Source of the DNA: Staphylotrichum longicolle
Lineage: Eukaryota > Ascomycota > Sordariomycetes > Sordariales > Chaetomiaceae
Length of the DNA: 64,000 nt
Direction of reading: 5' to 3'
Assembly (NCBI GenBank): GCA_019096155.1
Contig: JAHCVI010000004.1
Location: 3,844,001-3,908,000 of the forward strand
The notes beneath the pieces were generated by a model. It saw only the letters and a program-made list of their open reading frames with translations, was not told the origin of the DNA and did not search any database. Positions 33,001 through 45,906 of this stretch are shown one piece after another. Every line of letters starts with the position of its first letter. The stretch's first letter is position 1. A program made the translations under genes and the position numbers.

Positions 33001-36000
33001 CGACGTTCTGCAAAATGGTCGGCAGCGTCTCCTCCAGTCTCGACGTTCCCAGACCGGCAAGGACTTCGCTGAGCGCCTGGGCGGAACCGAGTCTGTCGCC
33101 GGCGCCGGTGTCGGACTTGAGAGTTTGCATGAGCCCGGGAATGAGATCCGGCAGCGCGTCTTCGCCGAGCTTCTCCACGAGAGATCCGAGAGCACGAGAG
33201 GCCGTGGCACGGGTGGTGGGCACTGGATCGACAACCGCGGTCTTGAGGCCTGCCACAAGCACTGGCAGGTGAGCAACGAGGTCCTTGCGCTCCGTGAGAT
33301 GAGCCAAGCTGCCAATGACCTGGGAAGCCTTGCGCTTGGTGTTGGAACGGTCTCCCAGACCGCGCTGCAGAATACGGCTGACGAGGGCCAGCGACGGGGC
33401 GTCGAGATAGTGCACGAACTGCACCTTGATGAGCGAGTCCAGGGCTTCGTCCGTGTACTTGGTGGGGTCGCTGAGGGCCTTGAGCAGGATGTCGACAAGG
33501 CTCTTGATCTCCGGGTTGGTGATGACCTCGCCGAATCTCTTCAAGCTCTTGTTGGCGGCGCTTCGCACCTCCTTGTGGCTGTCGTTCAGAACGGCTGTCA
33601 GAGGCGGGATGATTTCCGGCAAACTCTGAGCAAGCTGTTGAGGGTCGAGGTAGGCCATGGCACCGAGCGTGTCGCACGCGCCCTTCTTGCTGCGCCACTG
33701 GTCCTCGTCGAGGCCGTCGAGGAGAGTGGGCAGGATCTGCTTGACGCCGTACGAGCTCAGCGACGCAAAGCATGCCTTAGCTGCGGCCAGTGCAGCATCA
33801 CGCACGTCGGCGTTACCGTCAGCGAAGCCTGTGAGCAGCTGCGGCACGATCTGGATCACATATGGCTCGAAGAGACGGCCCAGAACGGTGGCCAGGAGTT
33901 CATACGCAAGCATGGCGGACTCTCGCTGGTGGATCTCCTTCTTGTTCTCAAGAGCGCTGTTGAGCGTGATCATGATGCGGTACTCTCTGAGGGCGCTGAT
34001 GCCCCTGCCAAGCACGAGACCTGCCAGGCCATAGGCAGCGCCGCGTTGCTCCGGGTACTTCCTGGACGTGAGCATCGTTTCGAGGACCTCGTCAAAGTAC
34101 TTGGACGATTTGTCGCTGCATGTCCGGATGAGAGGAGGAAGGCAGTCTGCAACCGCGTACTGGACTGCCTCGGACGGGGTGCTCAGCGTTGCGAGCAACC
34201 GCTCGATAACAACCGGGATCTTCTTGTCGCCAGGCTTCAGATGCCGCGCGAGGGCGCCATACATAATGATCACGGCCTCATTGACGCGGTCAGCGGCTTC
34301 GGAGTGCTTGTCGGGTGCCTCGAGGGTCTTCTCGAACATCTTCATGAGCCTGTCAAGAATGCCCTTGCCGTGAACCTCGATGGCTTTGTTGGCAGCCTCG
34401 AGCATCTCGGCACGCACGCTCGCGTTCTGGTCGCCGAGCGGGCCTTGCTCGATAAGAAGGGCGAAGTAAGGCTCAAGCTGTGGCTTATCTAGATGAGGAG
34501 CAAGGTGCTTGAAGGCCAGGGCAATTCCGTGACGCGCCTCCCAGGGATCCGACAGGTCCATCTTCTTGGGCATGCCGAATTCGTCGAGTTGCTGGACGCG
34601 CGGCTTGGCGAGCTCCACGTACGAAGAGCGGAGCTTCTCGAGGACGGGAGTGATGACGGCAGGATGCTGGCTGGCTGCTTCCGCAAGGGATTTCGCGGCA
34701 GCACGACGGAGCTGCACGTCCTTGCTCTCAACGTAGGGTACCATCTTGTGCGCAAGCTCCTCGGAGGTCCGGAACTCGCTCTCTTCCCAGATCTCGCGGC
34801 CAAGATCGACATTCTCTTCAATGTCATCATGGCAGGCGAGCCAGATCTCTTCAGATACGCCACCCTCGCTCATGTCGACCTCGGCGCTGATTGCTTGCAG
34901 CACCGCCGTCCGCACGCTGCCCTGCGGAACGATGGTCCCGCGGGAGAGGATCTTGATTTCCTCGGTGGTCATGTTCGGAGCGACACAGCGGACCATGTCA
35001 GAGAAGCAATCCTTGATGATCTTGTAGTGTTGGCTGTATTTCTGCATCGATGTGATCAGAGCACCAAGAACCTCGGCGCGAGGGATGGCCTCGTCTGCTG
35101 CAGCGTCGGTGTGGAACGAGAGAATCTCAATCGCGAGAACCAGTTGGGTGTCACGATCCTCGGCGGTTGCACCGAAGCCGCCCTTCTCGAGGACCAGCAA
35201 CGCTAGCGAAAGGATGTAGATGAGCGAGACAGTATCGAACGGCCGCTGCTCGCTAGCAAAGCGCAGGCGGTAGAGCACTCTTGTGACGAGATCCTCAAAA
35301 GGCTCCTGCGTGAAGGTGTCTGGGAGAGCGGAGACCTCACGGGCCCGCAGCGCCGCCGCTCCGATAAAGGGACGGATAGCTCCAAGACGTGAGGTGGTCT
35401 GCTCAGCACAAGCAATGAAGGCCATGGGCCCGGTGTCCCCGGTAATCAGCGAGGCGCCAGCATCAATGGCAGCCAGGGTGGCCCCGACGGCGGTACCCAT
35501 CCAACGGCTGGCATCACTGGGCGGCCCAGTCGCCAGCGCCTTGACAATCCGAATCCGCGCAGTGACTTGGCGGCGATCTGCCGGACATTCTCACGAATGC
35601 CGGCTTCCTTTTTGAGCTGGGCGTTGACCTTTGCGGTCTCGTCTGCGGTGAGCTTCTTTTGCGTGCCCTTCTTTGGGCCAGCTGTGCTCGGAGTTCCTCT
35701 TCCCACTTCAGCGTGTCATAGTCCTTGACATTCTTGTTCGGAACGGCGTTCTGTTTCTTCGCCAGAACGTCGACGAATGCCGTCCCTTCTGGGGTGCGGA
35801 AGATGGCGGCCTCGAGAGGGCCAACAGTCTGCAGCTGGGAGGCGTCGAGGTCTTGCTGAATGAGCGCGACAATGCGCGGGGTCATGGTTTCAGGAGCGAC
35901 GAACACAAGTTCGGCCGCCGCGCTGTACGCCGCATCTTTGACGGCCTCGGACTGTGTTTGTCAGCGATCGCTGCTTGATTGGGCGAGGGGCAGGGGGAGG

Positions 36001-38315
36001 TTGGGTTGTTTTACCTTCTGTCCAAAACCAGTCCGCTCGACGATTTCTTGAATCAAAGAGTCCTCGTGCTTCTTGGCCAGTTCACCGGGATCCAGCTCAA
36101 CTCGCAAGCAGAGATCGATCCAGCTGGCCCTTGGAACAAGCTGAGGCTTCGCAAGCACGACAAGGGAACACATTTGAGCTTCGAGTTGGGTCTTGTCAGC
36201 ACCACCAGAGCCTGCTCGGTCCGCATATTCCTTGGGACTGAGGCAGATTGCCTTGAGAACAAGGTGCAAGTTGGCATTCCCAGTCTTTGCCAGCGCAGCA
36301 GCGCTCTCCTTGTCTGCGGACTCGGCGGCCTCGATCCAGTGCCACAGGCCATTGATGATCACTGCAGCAATGGACAGACCTTCGGCACTGCTAGACTGAG
36401 CGCAGAGTTCCGCGAGAGTTTCGAGAGCCTGACGGCGCACAGGCGGAGAGGTGGCGGAGGAGCAGACGAGGTAGATATATGCCTGGGCCCAAGCGATTCT
36501 AACCGCGTCGGTGCTCGAGCCAAGTGCGCCAGTCACAGCAGACAAGGCGCGGCAGAACCACTTGAGATCGTCCTCGGAGAACTTGCCGTATATCCGTTGG
36601 TTGAGGAGGAAGGACGGCTTGGGGTCTACAGCCAAGCTGTTCTTTTGCACCGACGCCTTTTTCAGCAGCGACTGGAGGTTGGCACTCTCAACCCGGCTGA
36701 GCAGAGGCCCAAGCCCACAGACAACCAGTGCACCGGTCACAAGCCCGCTTTGAGCAGCGGCCACAGGGTTCGCGACGACCTCGTTGAATGTGGTCAGAAG
36801 GGGTGGCACGACGGCCTCGGCAAAGGCGAGGACCCCCTTGGGAAGATCTGACTTGGCGTCCTGAGCGAATGTTTGTAGCAGTTCTCCTGTACGGAGGATC
36901 CAGATGCGCCGGTTAGGAATCTTTTTGTCTCCCAGGCCCTTCGCGTAGGCGTCCAGGAGCGGCTTCGGTGCTTCGGCATCACGCAAAAGCGCGACAGTGC
37001 TGGCATTAAGTGCCAGGGTCTCTGCGCCCAGAGCCTGTTCGTTCGCTTCCTTGCCCACTGTGGCAGGAAGCCCGGCAGCAACTTTGGCTGCAATCCCTGC
37101 TGAGGGAGGCAAAGCAACCAACATCTCCGAGTGAAGGACCCTGTGGTCAGCAGAGGCGAGTTTTCCGGTTTTGAGGGGACCCAGGACCTCGTCGGCAACC
37201 TTCTCCAAAAGAGCGGAATCTTGGCAGGTTGAAGCGATTTCCTTGAAAGCCCTCACTGCACCACTGCGAATGGCGGCGTTGGACGATTTGATATTGGACA
37301 ACAGCGGCTTGACAAAGCGGCCGCTTAGCGCCTGGGACAGATCAAACTGAGGCAGTGAGCGGACGAGCGGTGTGATCAAGTCGTTCAGCACCACTTCAGG
37401 GGCTCTCAGCAGGCCCTTCTCCAGCGCCGGAAAAACCTCCTTGTCGAGATCCTCGAGCGAAACAAAGGCGGAGAAGAAGTCCCGGAGACCGTCTGCGATG
37501 TGGGCTGGAACGGGCGTCCTGGAGCCAACAATCTCGCGGGTGTAGAATGCAAAGTAGTGGCTCTTCAAGCCTTCCACGACCGTCTTCACCTCTGGCTTGC
37601 GAGAGCAGACGCCAGCGATGGCGCCGAGAAGCGGAGCATTCTTGGCCGCAGGCTGGGCCCCTTTCGCGGCGAGGAGCTGCACTGCTGCGTCAATGGCTTT
37701 TTGATCCGCCGTTGCCAGCTTCCGGAGACCCCTCCTCGTGATGACCAGAGCCGAACTGCCAATCGTGCTCTTCGCCGTGGGTTGCAAGCACTTGTCCAAG
37801 CCATCAGCAGCCGCCAGTATAATGTCCTTGCCAAACTTGTCCCAAAGGGGCGTGCCGGCGAAGTTCTGCATGAGCAGGCTGCTCCATTCCACCAGAACGA
37901 AGGCGCTGTCGGGGGCAATGCCCGGTTTTTGGGCCTCCTGGCGCACTGCGGCGACCAACGGCGTGAGGACATCGGCATCTCCTGTCTGACACAGCGAGGT
38001 GAGGGCATCGTTGGACTGCTTGGCGGGAGGGTCTGTCGGTGTAGAAGGCATGGGTCCAGAAGAGCACCTTGAGGATCGCGAGGGTGGGATGGCGGTCGAG
38101 AGCTGGCGGGAGGAAAAGGGAGAGTTAACTTGGGTTCTTGTTGTGCTCGGAGAGGGCGGCGCAGGGCTAATACAACAACATACACTTGTGTGAGATCTTC
38201 TCGTCGACGCTGCGAATTGGGCGATGCGGGCGGTGGTCGACGACGAGGTCAGCGCGGCCTTGGCCTGCTCGAGATCGAGGCTGCCCGCCGTGCCGTTGGC
38301 GGCTTCTTCAGTCAT
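30095..38315 (-). CDS. gcn1: GCN1, ribosome-bound activator of the eIF2-alpha kinase GCN2 (four frameshifts)
   Basis: Minus-strand exons 38184-38315, 36015-38102, 30698-35951 and 30095-30640, about 2673 aa after frame repair. Almost the whole protein is HEAT/ARM repeats. Recognisable parts: N-terminal LFWTHAFYTDRPSRQAVQ, the central eEF3-like HEAT block (PYVIQIVPQLLTGFADGN, WRSKKGACDTLGAMAYLDP, LKRFGEVITNPEIKSLVDIL) and the GCN2-binding region that follows. GCN1 carries the uncharged-tRNA/collision signal from stalled ribosomes to GCN2 in the cytosol. One-base frame changes occur near 38214-38219 (missing base), 38001-38008 (extra C, or two missing), 35672-35674 (missing A in an A run) and 35563-35567 (missing G). 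The exons sum to 8020 nt; the net correction of +2 gives 8022, exactly 2674 codons. Conserved sequence flanks each change, so I infer sequence error. The start lies 721 bp from the divergent helicase gene. Confidence 0.93.
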
Positions 38316-39036
38316 TTTCGTGGGGGTGCGAGTATGGGCCGTGTAATGACATGGTCGGGCGGCAGAAACCCGCAGCCGTGATCTGGTGTGGCCCCGTTTT
38401 GTTTGGGCCGTGATCTTTCTGGAGGTCGATTTTCGGCGGGGACTCACATTTCGAAAGTGGGCTGTCGGTGCAGGGGGGTTAAAGGTGGGAGCTTGACGCG
38501 GGTAAACTGACAGTGCGAGCTGCCGTTTCAGGGCCTGGGTCAACAGCAACTCTATCGTGGCCTGCATCTGGCGGATTCAGTAGGAACTTTTCGTACATGA
38601 ACTTTCTTGAAGAGTTCAGCCCGCTGGTTGTCTTCCTTACCAACAGACGGATTTACTTAACTTTCCATCCAATCTCCCAGACTCTTTGAGGCGACATTGA
38701 ATGCAGCTCAACCTACCAAGTCTGAACCTCTCAAGCGATGAACTGAGGCACTGTCGAGATAGCAGCCTTGCTGCATCCCTGTGGTGGGGTTCAGCACCTG
38801 AAACGGCAGGCGGTCGTGTCCCGTCCCAGCTCTGAGGTGGGCGGTGTTTCCACTGTGTGCTGCCGAGACAGGGCGGCAGCTTGGGTCGCAAAATTCCACT
38901 TCCGGGTGGGTTTCCGGGTTGTTGAGGCCTGACGTTTGCTCGGTGGAAACATCCAGCGACAGGGCCATTCTCGGTCCGGCAACTTGTCGTTCGCACCACA
39001 ACCCCCAGAAACCTCGCTGGGCAACATCATCCCTCC
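38316..39036. promoter_or_regulatory. bidirectional promoter region of GCN1 and the DHX29-like helicase
   Basis: A 721-bp divergent intergenic region between two translation-related genes. No third gene is seen. No specific site is assigned; a TGACTC-type CPC-1/GCN4 element was looked for by eye and not found as an exact match. Confidence 0.45.
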
Positions 39037-42000
39037 ATGGCCGGCAAGAAAAAGACGAAAAAGCCCGCCGCGAACCCCGCGCGCGGGTTTGCGACCACGT
39101 CCATCGCATCGAAGCCCCGAACCGACCCCGCTGAAGCCCCGGGCGATAACACCCCGGCCGGCAACCCCAACAAGGCCGACGACAGCGCTGCCCCGCCGAC
39201 CAACGATGCCCCGCGAACCACCACCACAGCCGCCACTAAGGCAGGAACCAGTGCGTCAACCGCGCACCTGAGCCCCGAGGAATTCGAGCGGCAGCTGGAA
39301 GAGTCGGAATTGCAGCTTCTGGTCGACAAGTATGCCCAAAAAGTCAGGAAGGATGCCCAGCGGCAGAAGACACGCCTCGAGACGGATCGCCGACTCCTCC
39401 GCGGCGCCGCCGAGACCATCAATAGCAAGAAATGGCTGCCGCAGGAGCTGATGGACCATGTTCTGGGCCTCATCCAGGCCGAGGGCCGCTTTGCAGCTTC
39501 CAGCGTCTCGTCCGAGGGCGCAACTAGTAGACTGCCCCCAGAGGACGACCTGATTATCAGACTGTGGACCCTACAAGAGACCTTGGAGAATTCTGGATTC
39601 CCCGAGGACAGGATACAACCGGCGCTGCAGTTTGCTTTGGATATTGCGCCCAACATTGCGTACAGCTCCAGGAGCGAGTCGATCTGGGGACTCGAGGAGG
39701 TCTTGGACTGGTTCGCGAGGGAATGCGCGAAGGAGGAGCTTCCCGACTACTCGGGGCGCAAGACGGGGTCCAAGTCGCAAGCAGGTATGAATCAATTGGG
39801 ATCTCAATCGCACTCTTCACCGTCTGACGGCGTCAGATACCCCAGCAGATACCCCCTCGAGGTCAGGGACACCACTCGAAATCGATCCCCGGCTCGGAGC
39901 CAAGATCAAGGGCGGCGCACTCAACCGCTCACGACCAGCGTCACCGAAACGACCTGCTGTGAAATACGACGAAGACATTGAGCCCGACCAACTGCTGCCA
40001 TTCTACCTCGAGACCAAGGCGAAACTGTTTGCCATCCAGCGCCCACGGCAGGAAGCAACGAAGCGCAAGGGGCTCAAGGACAAGACTGAAACCTCAAGTG
40101 ACCCAGAAGAGGCGCTCTTACTGGCAAAACTCGACAGGGTTGAAAAGGATGTCTTGTTTGACAAGTACGTTGCTGAGCAGCAGTGGAAAGCAAAGAGGAT
40201 TATCCTGGAGAAAGAGTATGCCGCGGCAAGGGCCGAGGAGAAGAAAAGGGAGGTGCCGGAAGAGCCGCCTGCAGCAAACGGCACGGACGATGTCAACGCG
40301 GAGGCTGAACGCATTGCAGCGGAGATTCTTGCCGAGGAGGATGACGACGACGCCCTGGCAGATTTGTTTGCCAGTCTGCCAGTTAGTGAAGTTGACCCTG
40401 TATCCGGCAAGACCAACACGGTTGTGAACGGAGCCGACGGGTCAAAGATCATCATCCGAGATTTTGGGTCCTGGACCGGTGTCACTCCCATGCGGGCTCT
40501 AGAAGAGGCTTGCCGCTCCAGGTTGGTTGGCATCCCTGATGTATGCGCTTGATGAACTGCACTGACAGAACTTAGGGACTCATCAGTGAGGATATCGTAC
40601 CACCTCCTTTCCGACGTCGCGTTTGCGAATCGACACGCCGTCAACATCCGCTGGTCGAAGCCACAGGAAATCCCTCTCTCCCCCGAGACCTCCGAGCTCG
40701 AGATTTACACCTCTCCCACTCAGTTTGTGTATAAGATGATCTCCATCGCCACCCCCGACGCCAAGCAGTCCGAGGCCTTCATCGCGACCACGGCTTTGTT
40801 TTGCATTTTTGGGGCCTCCGCCAAGGACGAAAAAGTCGCGTTAAGGCTACCGGCCACGTGGAAGGACCTCTGGTCCGAGTATGCGGAGGCCAAGAAGAAC
40901 AAGGCGGACGAGGCGGACCGCACGGTGCTGAGGCATCTGCGAGACCTCGTTCGGAAGAGGATGGAGCAGGAGCTCGAAGACGGCGTACTGATCCAGGGCT
41001 TCAAGGGCCGGGGCCAATCTAAGAACCAGACCGACTCGGATCACTCGGACCAGGAGCGGGCCAAACGGCAACCTTATGGACCCGAGTACTATCAGAACAT
41101 TTGGCTGCAGAAGAGCAGCTCGCCAAAGTTTCAGCAGATGCTGGTGAGTACGACGCCTGAGACGGAGAGTCGGGAAACCCTGTCTGACTTTCACAGTCAT
41201 CACGCATGCAACTGCCCATGTGGCAGTTCCGACAGCAAGTTGTTGATATTGTCGATAAAAACCAAGTCGTAATCATCTGCGGCGAGACGGGATGGTAGGC
41301 ATTTCTCCCACCTCTTCCGGGACACTAGCTAACGACGAGCAGCGGAAAGAGTACGCAGGTGCCCTCATTCCTCCTTGAACACGAGCTGCTTCAGGGAAAG
41401 TCCTGCAAGATTTATTGCACGGAACCGCGGCGTATTTCTGCCATATCTTTGGCGCGGCGTGTCAGCGAAGAACTTGGAGAGGCTCAGGGGCAGATTGGCA
41501 CCAACCGATCGCTTGTTGGCTACTCGATCCGCCTCGAGTCAAACACGTCAAAGGAAACCCGCCTGGTCTACGCCACGACCGGTATCGTCATGCGCATGCT
41601 AGAGGGGTCCAATGACCTACAAGATATCACCCATCTGGTACTCGATGAAGTCCACGAGCGCTCCATCGACAGCGACTTCCTCCTCATCGTATTGAAGAAG
41701 CTGCTGTTACGGAGGAAGGACCTCAAGGTCGTGCTCATGTCGGCGACAGTCGATGCTGAACGTTTCTCCAAGTATCTGGCAGGCGCTCCCGTCTTAACTG
41801 TTCCTGGGCGCACGTTCCCGGTCCGCGTCGCGTACCTTGAAGACGCCGTCGAACTCACGGGGTACACGGTCGACCAGCGCAACCAGGAGAAGTTGACAGA
41901 GCTCGACGACGATGTGGAGCCGGAAGTCGACACCTCCTCAAAACCCGAGCTGCTCAAGGAGCTGAAACAGTACTCGGCGCGAACACGAAACACACTCGCC

Positions 42001-43771
42001 CAAATGGACGAATACCGGATTGAATATGATTTGGTCGTGCAGTTGATCACAAGGATTGCTGTCGACCCCGAGTATGCCTCTTACAGCAAGGCCATTCTTG
42101 TTTTCCTTCCTGGTATCGCCGAGATCCGAACGCTCAACGACATGCTGCTCGGCGACCGGTTCTTTGCCGACAGCTGGCTCGTGTATCCAATGCACTCGAG
42201 TATCGCCAGCGAGGAGCAGGAAGCAGCCTTCCATATCCCCCCGCCGGGCATGCGCAAGATTGTGCTAGCGACCAACATTGCCGAGACGGGTATCACGATT
42301 CCAGATGTTACATGCGTCATCGACACCGGCAAGCATCGCGAGATGCGATTCGACGAGCGGCGGCAACTGTCGCGGCTCATCGACTCGTTCATCTCCCGCG
42401 CCAACGCCAAGCAGCGCCGCGGTCGTGCGGGGCGTGTTCAAGAAGGCCTTTGTTTCCATCTCTTCACCAAGTACCGCCATGATAACTCGATGAACGACCA
42501 GCAGACGCCCGAGATGCTGCGCCTGTCGTTGCAAGATCTCGCCATACGGGTCAAGATCTGCAAGATTGGCGGCATCGAGGAGACACTGAGCCAGGCGCTA
42601 GATCCTCCGTCGGCGAAGAATATCCGCCGGGCCGTCGATGCCCTCGTTGACGTGCGGGCACTGACCGCCACGACCGAGGAGTTGACGCCGCTCGGCATCC
42701 AACTCGCGCGTTTGCCCCTTGACGTTTTTCTTGGCAAGCTCATCTTGCTCGGGGCCATCTTCAAGTGTCTGGACATGGCCATCACTGTGGCGGCGATTCT
42801 GTCGTCCAAGTCTCCATTCGTCGCACCATTCGGCCAGCGGGCCCAAGCCGACACCATTCGGAGAGGCTTCCGCAAGGGCGATTCGGATCTCCTGACCGTC
42901 TACAATGCCTACACAGCCTGGAAGCGCGTCTGCCAGTCCGCAACAGGCGGCGGCGCCGAGTTCCAATTCTGCCGCAAGAACTTTCTCGCCCCGCAAACCC
43001 TCGCCAACATCGAAGACCTCAAAGGCCAGCTCCTCGTCGCCGTCGCCGACTCTGGGTTCCTCCAACTCACCGCGGACGAGAGCCAGACGCTCCGCAGGCT
43101 GCGCTTCAGCGGGCGGCGGCGTCACCAGGCCTTCTTCGAGGTGCCCAAGCGCGTCAACATCAACAGCGACAACGAGGTCGTCGCGCAGTCGGTCATCGCC
43201 TGGAGCTTCTACCCGAAACTCCTCGTCCGCGACGCGGGCAGCAAGGGGCTGCGCAACGTGGGCAACAACCAGTCCATCAGCCTGCACCCGAGCAGCGTGA
43301 ACAAGGGGTACAATGACCTGCGGTGGCTGAGCTACTACAATATTATGCAATCCAAGGTGTACGTCTCTCTCTTTCCCACAACCCCCAACCCCCCACCAGA
43401 CTGACATTGACACCGCGACTCACATCACCTCCAGATTCTACAACGCCCATGAAACCACCGCGACCGACCCCTTCGCCATCGCGCTCCTCTGCGGCGACGT
43501 GCGCGCCGACATGTACGCGGGCGTCTTCGTGCTCGACGGCAACCGCGCGCGCTTCGCCGTGCCCGACTGGAAGACCATGCTCGTCATGAAGGTGCTGCGG
43601 GCCCGCCTGAAGGAGATGCTCACGCGCAGCTTCAAGAGCCCCGGGAAGCTGCCGACCGCGCAGCACGAGCGCTGGCTCGAGGTCTGGCAGAGGGTGTTTG
43701 TCTTGGCGCAGGAGGTGCGGGAGAAGAGTCTGGCCGCGGCGGGGGCGGGGGCAGGCGGTGAGGGGCGTTAG
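39037..43771 (+). CDS. DEAH-box RNA helicase of the DHX29/DHX57/YLR419W group
   Basis: Six exons: 39037-39784, 39837-40521, 40576-41143, 41197-41294, 41343-43358 and 43435-43771, total 4452 nt, 1483 aa with no frame defect. Basic, low-complexity N-terminus; an accessory region with a UBA-like helical segment (about 180-240) and an RWD-like segment (about 480-590, VRISYHLLSDVAFANRHAV onward). Helicase core: Walker A GETGCGKST with Lys702, split by the intron at Cys700; DEVH at 801-804; SAT at 833-835; PGIAEIRTL; TNIAETGITIPDV; QRRGRAGR at 1057-1064. HA2/ratchet and OB-fold domains follow, ending KVFYNAHETTATDPFAI and RFAVPDWKTMLVMKVLRARL. Mammalian DHX29 helps 43S complexes scan structured leaders; whether this fungal protein does the same is inference. 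Divergent from GCN1. Confidence 0.92.
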
Positions 43772-44360
43772 GGACGCTTTTGAGGGGTGCCTATGGGTCA
43801 TCGACGTCTCGGTCTCTGTCTCGGGGTGAGGGGTGAGTGTGCTTGGGTGTCGTCCTGAATAGATGGAGAGGTGCTAGGAGACTTGAGGTGGGAGTGTAAG
43901 ATGGGAGGTCCATGGATAGATTCTGGTGCATAGCGAATGAGGGATTGAAAGGGTAACCTCTCGGTTCCGCCCTGCTGTCGTGTGTTTGTGCGTGGCCTGT
44001 CGATTCCAACTTACACAGACTGCCTTTTAGTAACGTTGCAATCCTCGAGGCGTCCTGGCGAGACAGACGACGCGGGAAGGCGACATCCCGATGGGAACCA
44101 CATCCCGGGAGACGTGAGACGGGGGTCAGCCGACTCATATGCCTAGACAGTCAAACAACAAACAGACCTTTGTTCTTTCCGTTTCTTTTGGCCTAACTTC
44201 ATTTTTCCATAAAGGAAGCAATTGAGAACTTTGACTTTTTGTTCAATCCCTTTTTTGCCCCTTTTCACTCCAAGTGCTCAAACGAGGGACTCAGGTTTCA
44301 AAAGTTGATGTTGCAAAGCCGGATGTTGGACGCGTGAACAACACGGGGCCGCGCGGGAGA

Positions 44361-44366
44361 GTGGGG
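44361..44366 (+). promoter_or_regulatory. candidate CreA carbon-repressor site (GTGGGG)
   Basis: Matches the SYGGRG consensus for the carbon catabolite repressor CreA/CRE-1, about 530 bp upstream of the AA9 start. A six-base match is common by chance; only the context makes it worth noting. Confidence 0.25.
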
Positions 44367-44696
44367 GACGGCTCCGGCTTGTGCCTTTTTATAAGACGGT
44401 CAACGTGGCCAAATATATGGGACGCGAGCGCCCTGTAACGGGCCCTTTGCAATTGGTGCGGCTTTGATGACATACTTATTTTCCCACTTAGCAGTTATAA
44501 CAAGGTCTGCCTCGAGATTAACTGGTTAGATGTGGCAGCTCGCAAGCACTGCTGTCTTGAGACCTACTACATTTGTGGCGCCAAAAAGGAGATACCACGC
44601 TCTTCAGCACGGCCATCTGCTGACGTACAGAGTAACATGTTAATGATCTCTTGTATGACTCCAGTACGCGTCAAGGAGCTTTCCCGGGTTTAGTGA

Positions 44697-44702
44697 TTAG
44701 CC
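44697..44702 (-). promoter_or_regulatory. candidate XlnR/XYR1-type site (GGCTAA on minus strand)
   Basis: TTAGCC on the plus strand reads GGCTAA on the other strand, the core bound by the (hemi)cellulase activator XlnR/XYR1, 192 bp upstream of the AA9 start. Weak evidence by itself. Confidence 0.28.
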
Positions 44703-44893
44703 GAAGTTTGTGCAGTAATTGAACATGGACACATCTTGAGCACCACGCCCAGAAGAGAGGATAGGGCGGAAGAGGGGGTCAGTGGTCGCTTCAAGATAAA
44801 GCCAAGCTCATTCTCCTTGGTCGTCGTCGTCCATCAGCGACACCAGGTGGATTCTAGCAATTTCCTGCCGTCTGCCGAGCTCCTGTCGTCCCC

Positions 44894-45906
44894 ATGAAAG
44901 CCTTCCAAGCTGCATCCGTCCTGGCCTTTGTGGCCCAGGTCCTCGGTCATGGATACATTTACCGTGTCACCTCGGACAATACTGTGTAAGCGAGCGGCCT
45001 CTTCTTCACAATCTCCTATCATGCCGAGATTAACCTTGATGTATCGCATAGCTACCCGGGCTATGACATCTTTATCGACCCGGCGCTGAGCCCAGCCCCT
45101 TCGCGGATCGCGTACGGCGGCGGCAGCACAGGTCCCGTCTTTGACGCCACCAGCGCCGCCATGGCCTGCGGCGCGGTCCACAACCCGGCTCCCGGGTTCA
45201 TCGCGCAGGCCCGCGCCGGCAGCAATGTCACCTTCCACTGGTCCCGATGGCTATACAGCCACAAGGGCCCCATCACAGCCTGGATGGCACCCTACGAGGG
45301 CGACGTCGCGGCTGTCGACGTCAAAAAGCTCGAGTTTGTCAAGTTCGCCGAGGAGGCCATTGGCGCCGACGGCGTCTGGGGCACGGTCAAGCTGCTCGAC
45401 AAGACCAACGGCACTTGGACGGCAACCATCCCCGCCGACATCAAGCCCGGCAAGTACATCATCCGCCACGAGGTATACTCATAGCTCCCCTCTACCCCCT
45501 GCACCTCCCCTGCTGACACCGCAACCAGATCATCGCCCTCCACTTCGCCGTCAACACAACGCACGGCTTCGAGTGGTCCCCCATCAGCCCGCAGTTCTAC
45601 ATGACATGCTTCAACTTCAACATCACCGGCTCCGGCACGGCCACGCCCAAGGGCCACCCCTTCCCGGGCGCCTACGACGTGGCTGACCCGGCGCTCCACT
45701 GGAATCTCAGCTCGCCCGACCCGTACCCGCTCGCCGGGCCCAAGGTCTATGTTCCCTCCTACAAGGCCGACCTGGTGCCGAACAAGTTGACGACGATCAG
45801 CCCGACGCTAGACGAGGCCGGGGACAAGGCGTACTACGAGGCGCAGTACAAGACGCTGGAGGCGCAGGGAGGGGTGACGGCGTATTTTGACTCGATTGGG
45901 GGTTGA
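44894..45906 (+). CDS. AA9 lytic polysaccharide monooxygenase, secreted
   Basis: Exons 44894-44985, 45052-45472 and 45529-45906, 296 aa. Signal peptide of 18 residues (MKAFQAASVLAFVAQVLG), cleaved to expose His19 as the mature N-terminus: HGYIYRVTSDN. With a second His in IIRHEIIALHFA this forms the copper histidine brace; the axial Tyr lies in SPQFYMTCFNFNITGSG. These are the defining residues of AA9, copper enzymes that oxidatively cleave cellulose and related glucans outside the cell. No CBM1 or GPI signal follows; the protein ends in a short Thr/Asp/Glu tail. The protein is complete and in frame across both introns (GTAAGC...CATAG and GTATAC...ACCAG). Expression is probably under carbon control, judging only from the family and two possible promoter sites. 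Confidence 0.93.

Larger units (their letters stand above)
43772..44893. other. 1.1-kb intergenic region upstream of the AA9 gene
   Basis: No gene supported. The half nearest the LPMO is its promoter, with a TTTTTATAAGA TATA-like element (about 44386-44396) rather far upstream of the ATG and the candidate regulator sites listed separately. Confidence 0.4.

Noticed and set aside
33125..34492. 455-codon plus-strand frame
   Set aside because: Antisense shadow of GCN1 HEAT repeats; no family features.
37996..38102. an intron inside GCN1 (GTGCTC...AAGCAG) to explain the first frame change in exon 2
   Set aside because: It would remove LFWTHAFYTDRPSRQAVQ, which looks conserved, and is only about 52 nt; a one-base indel fits better with the codon total.
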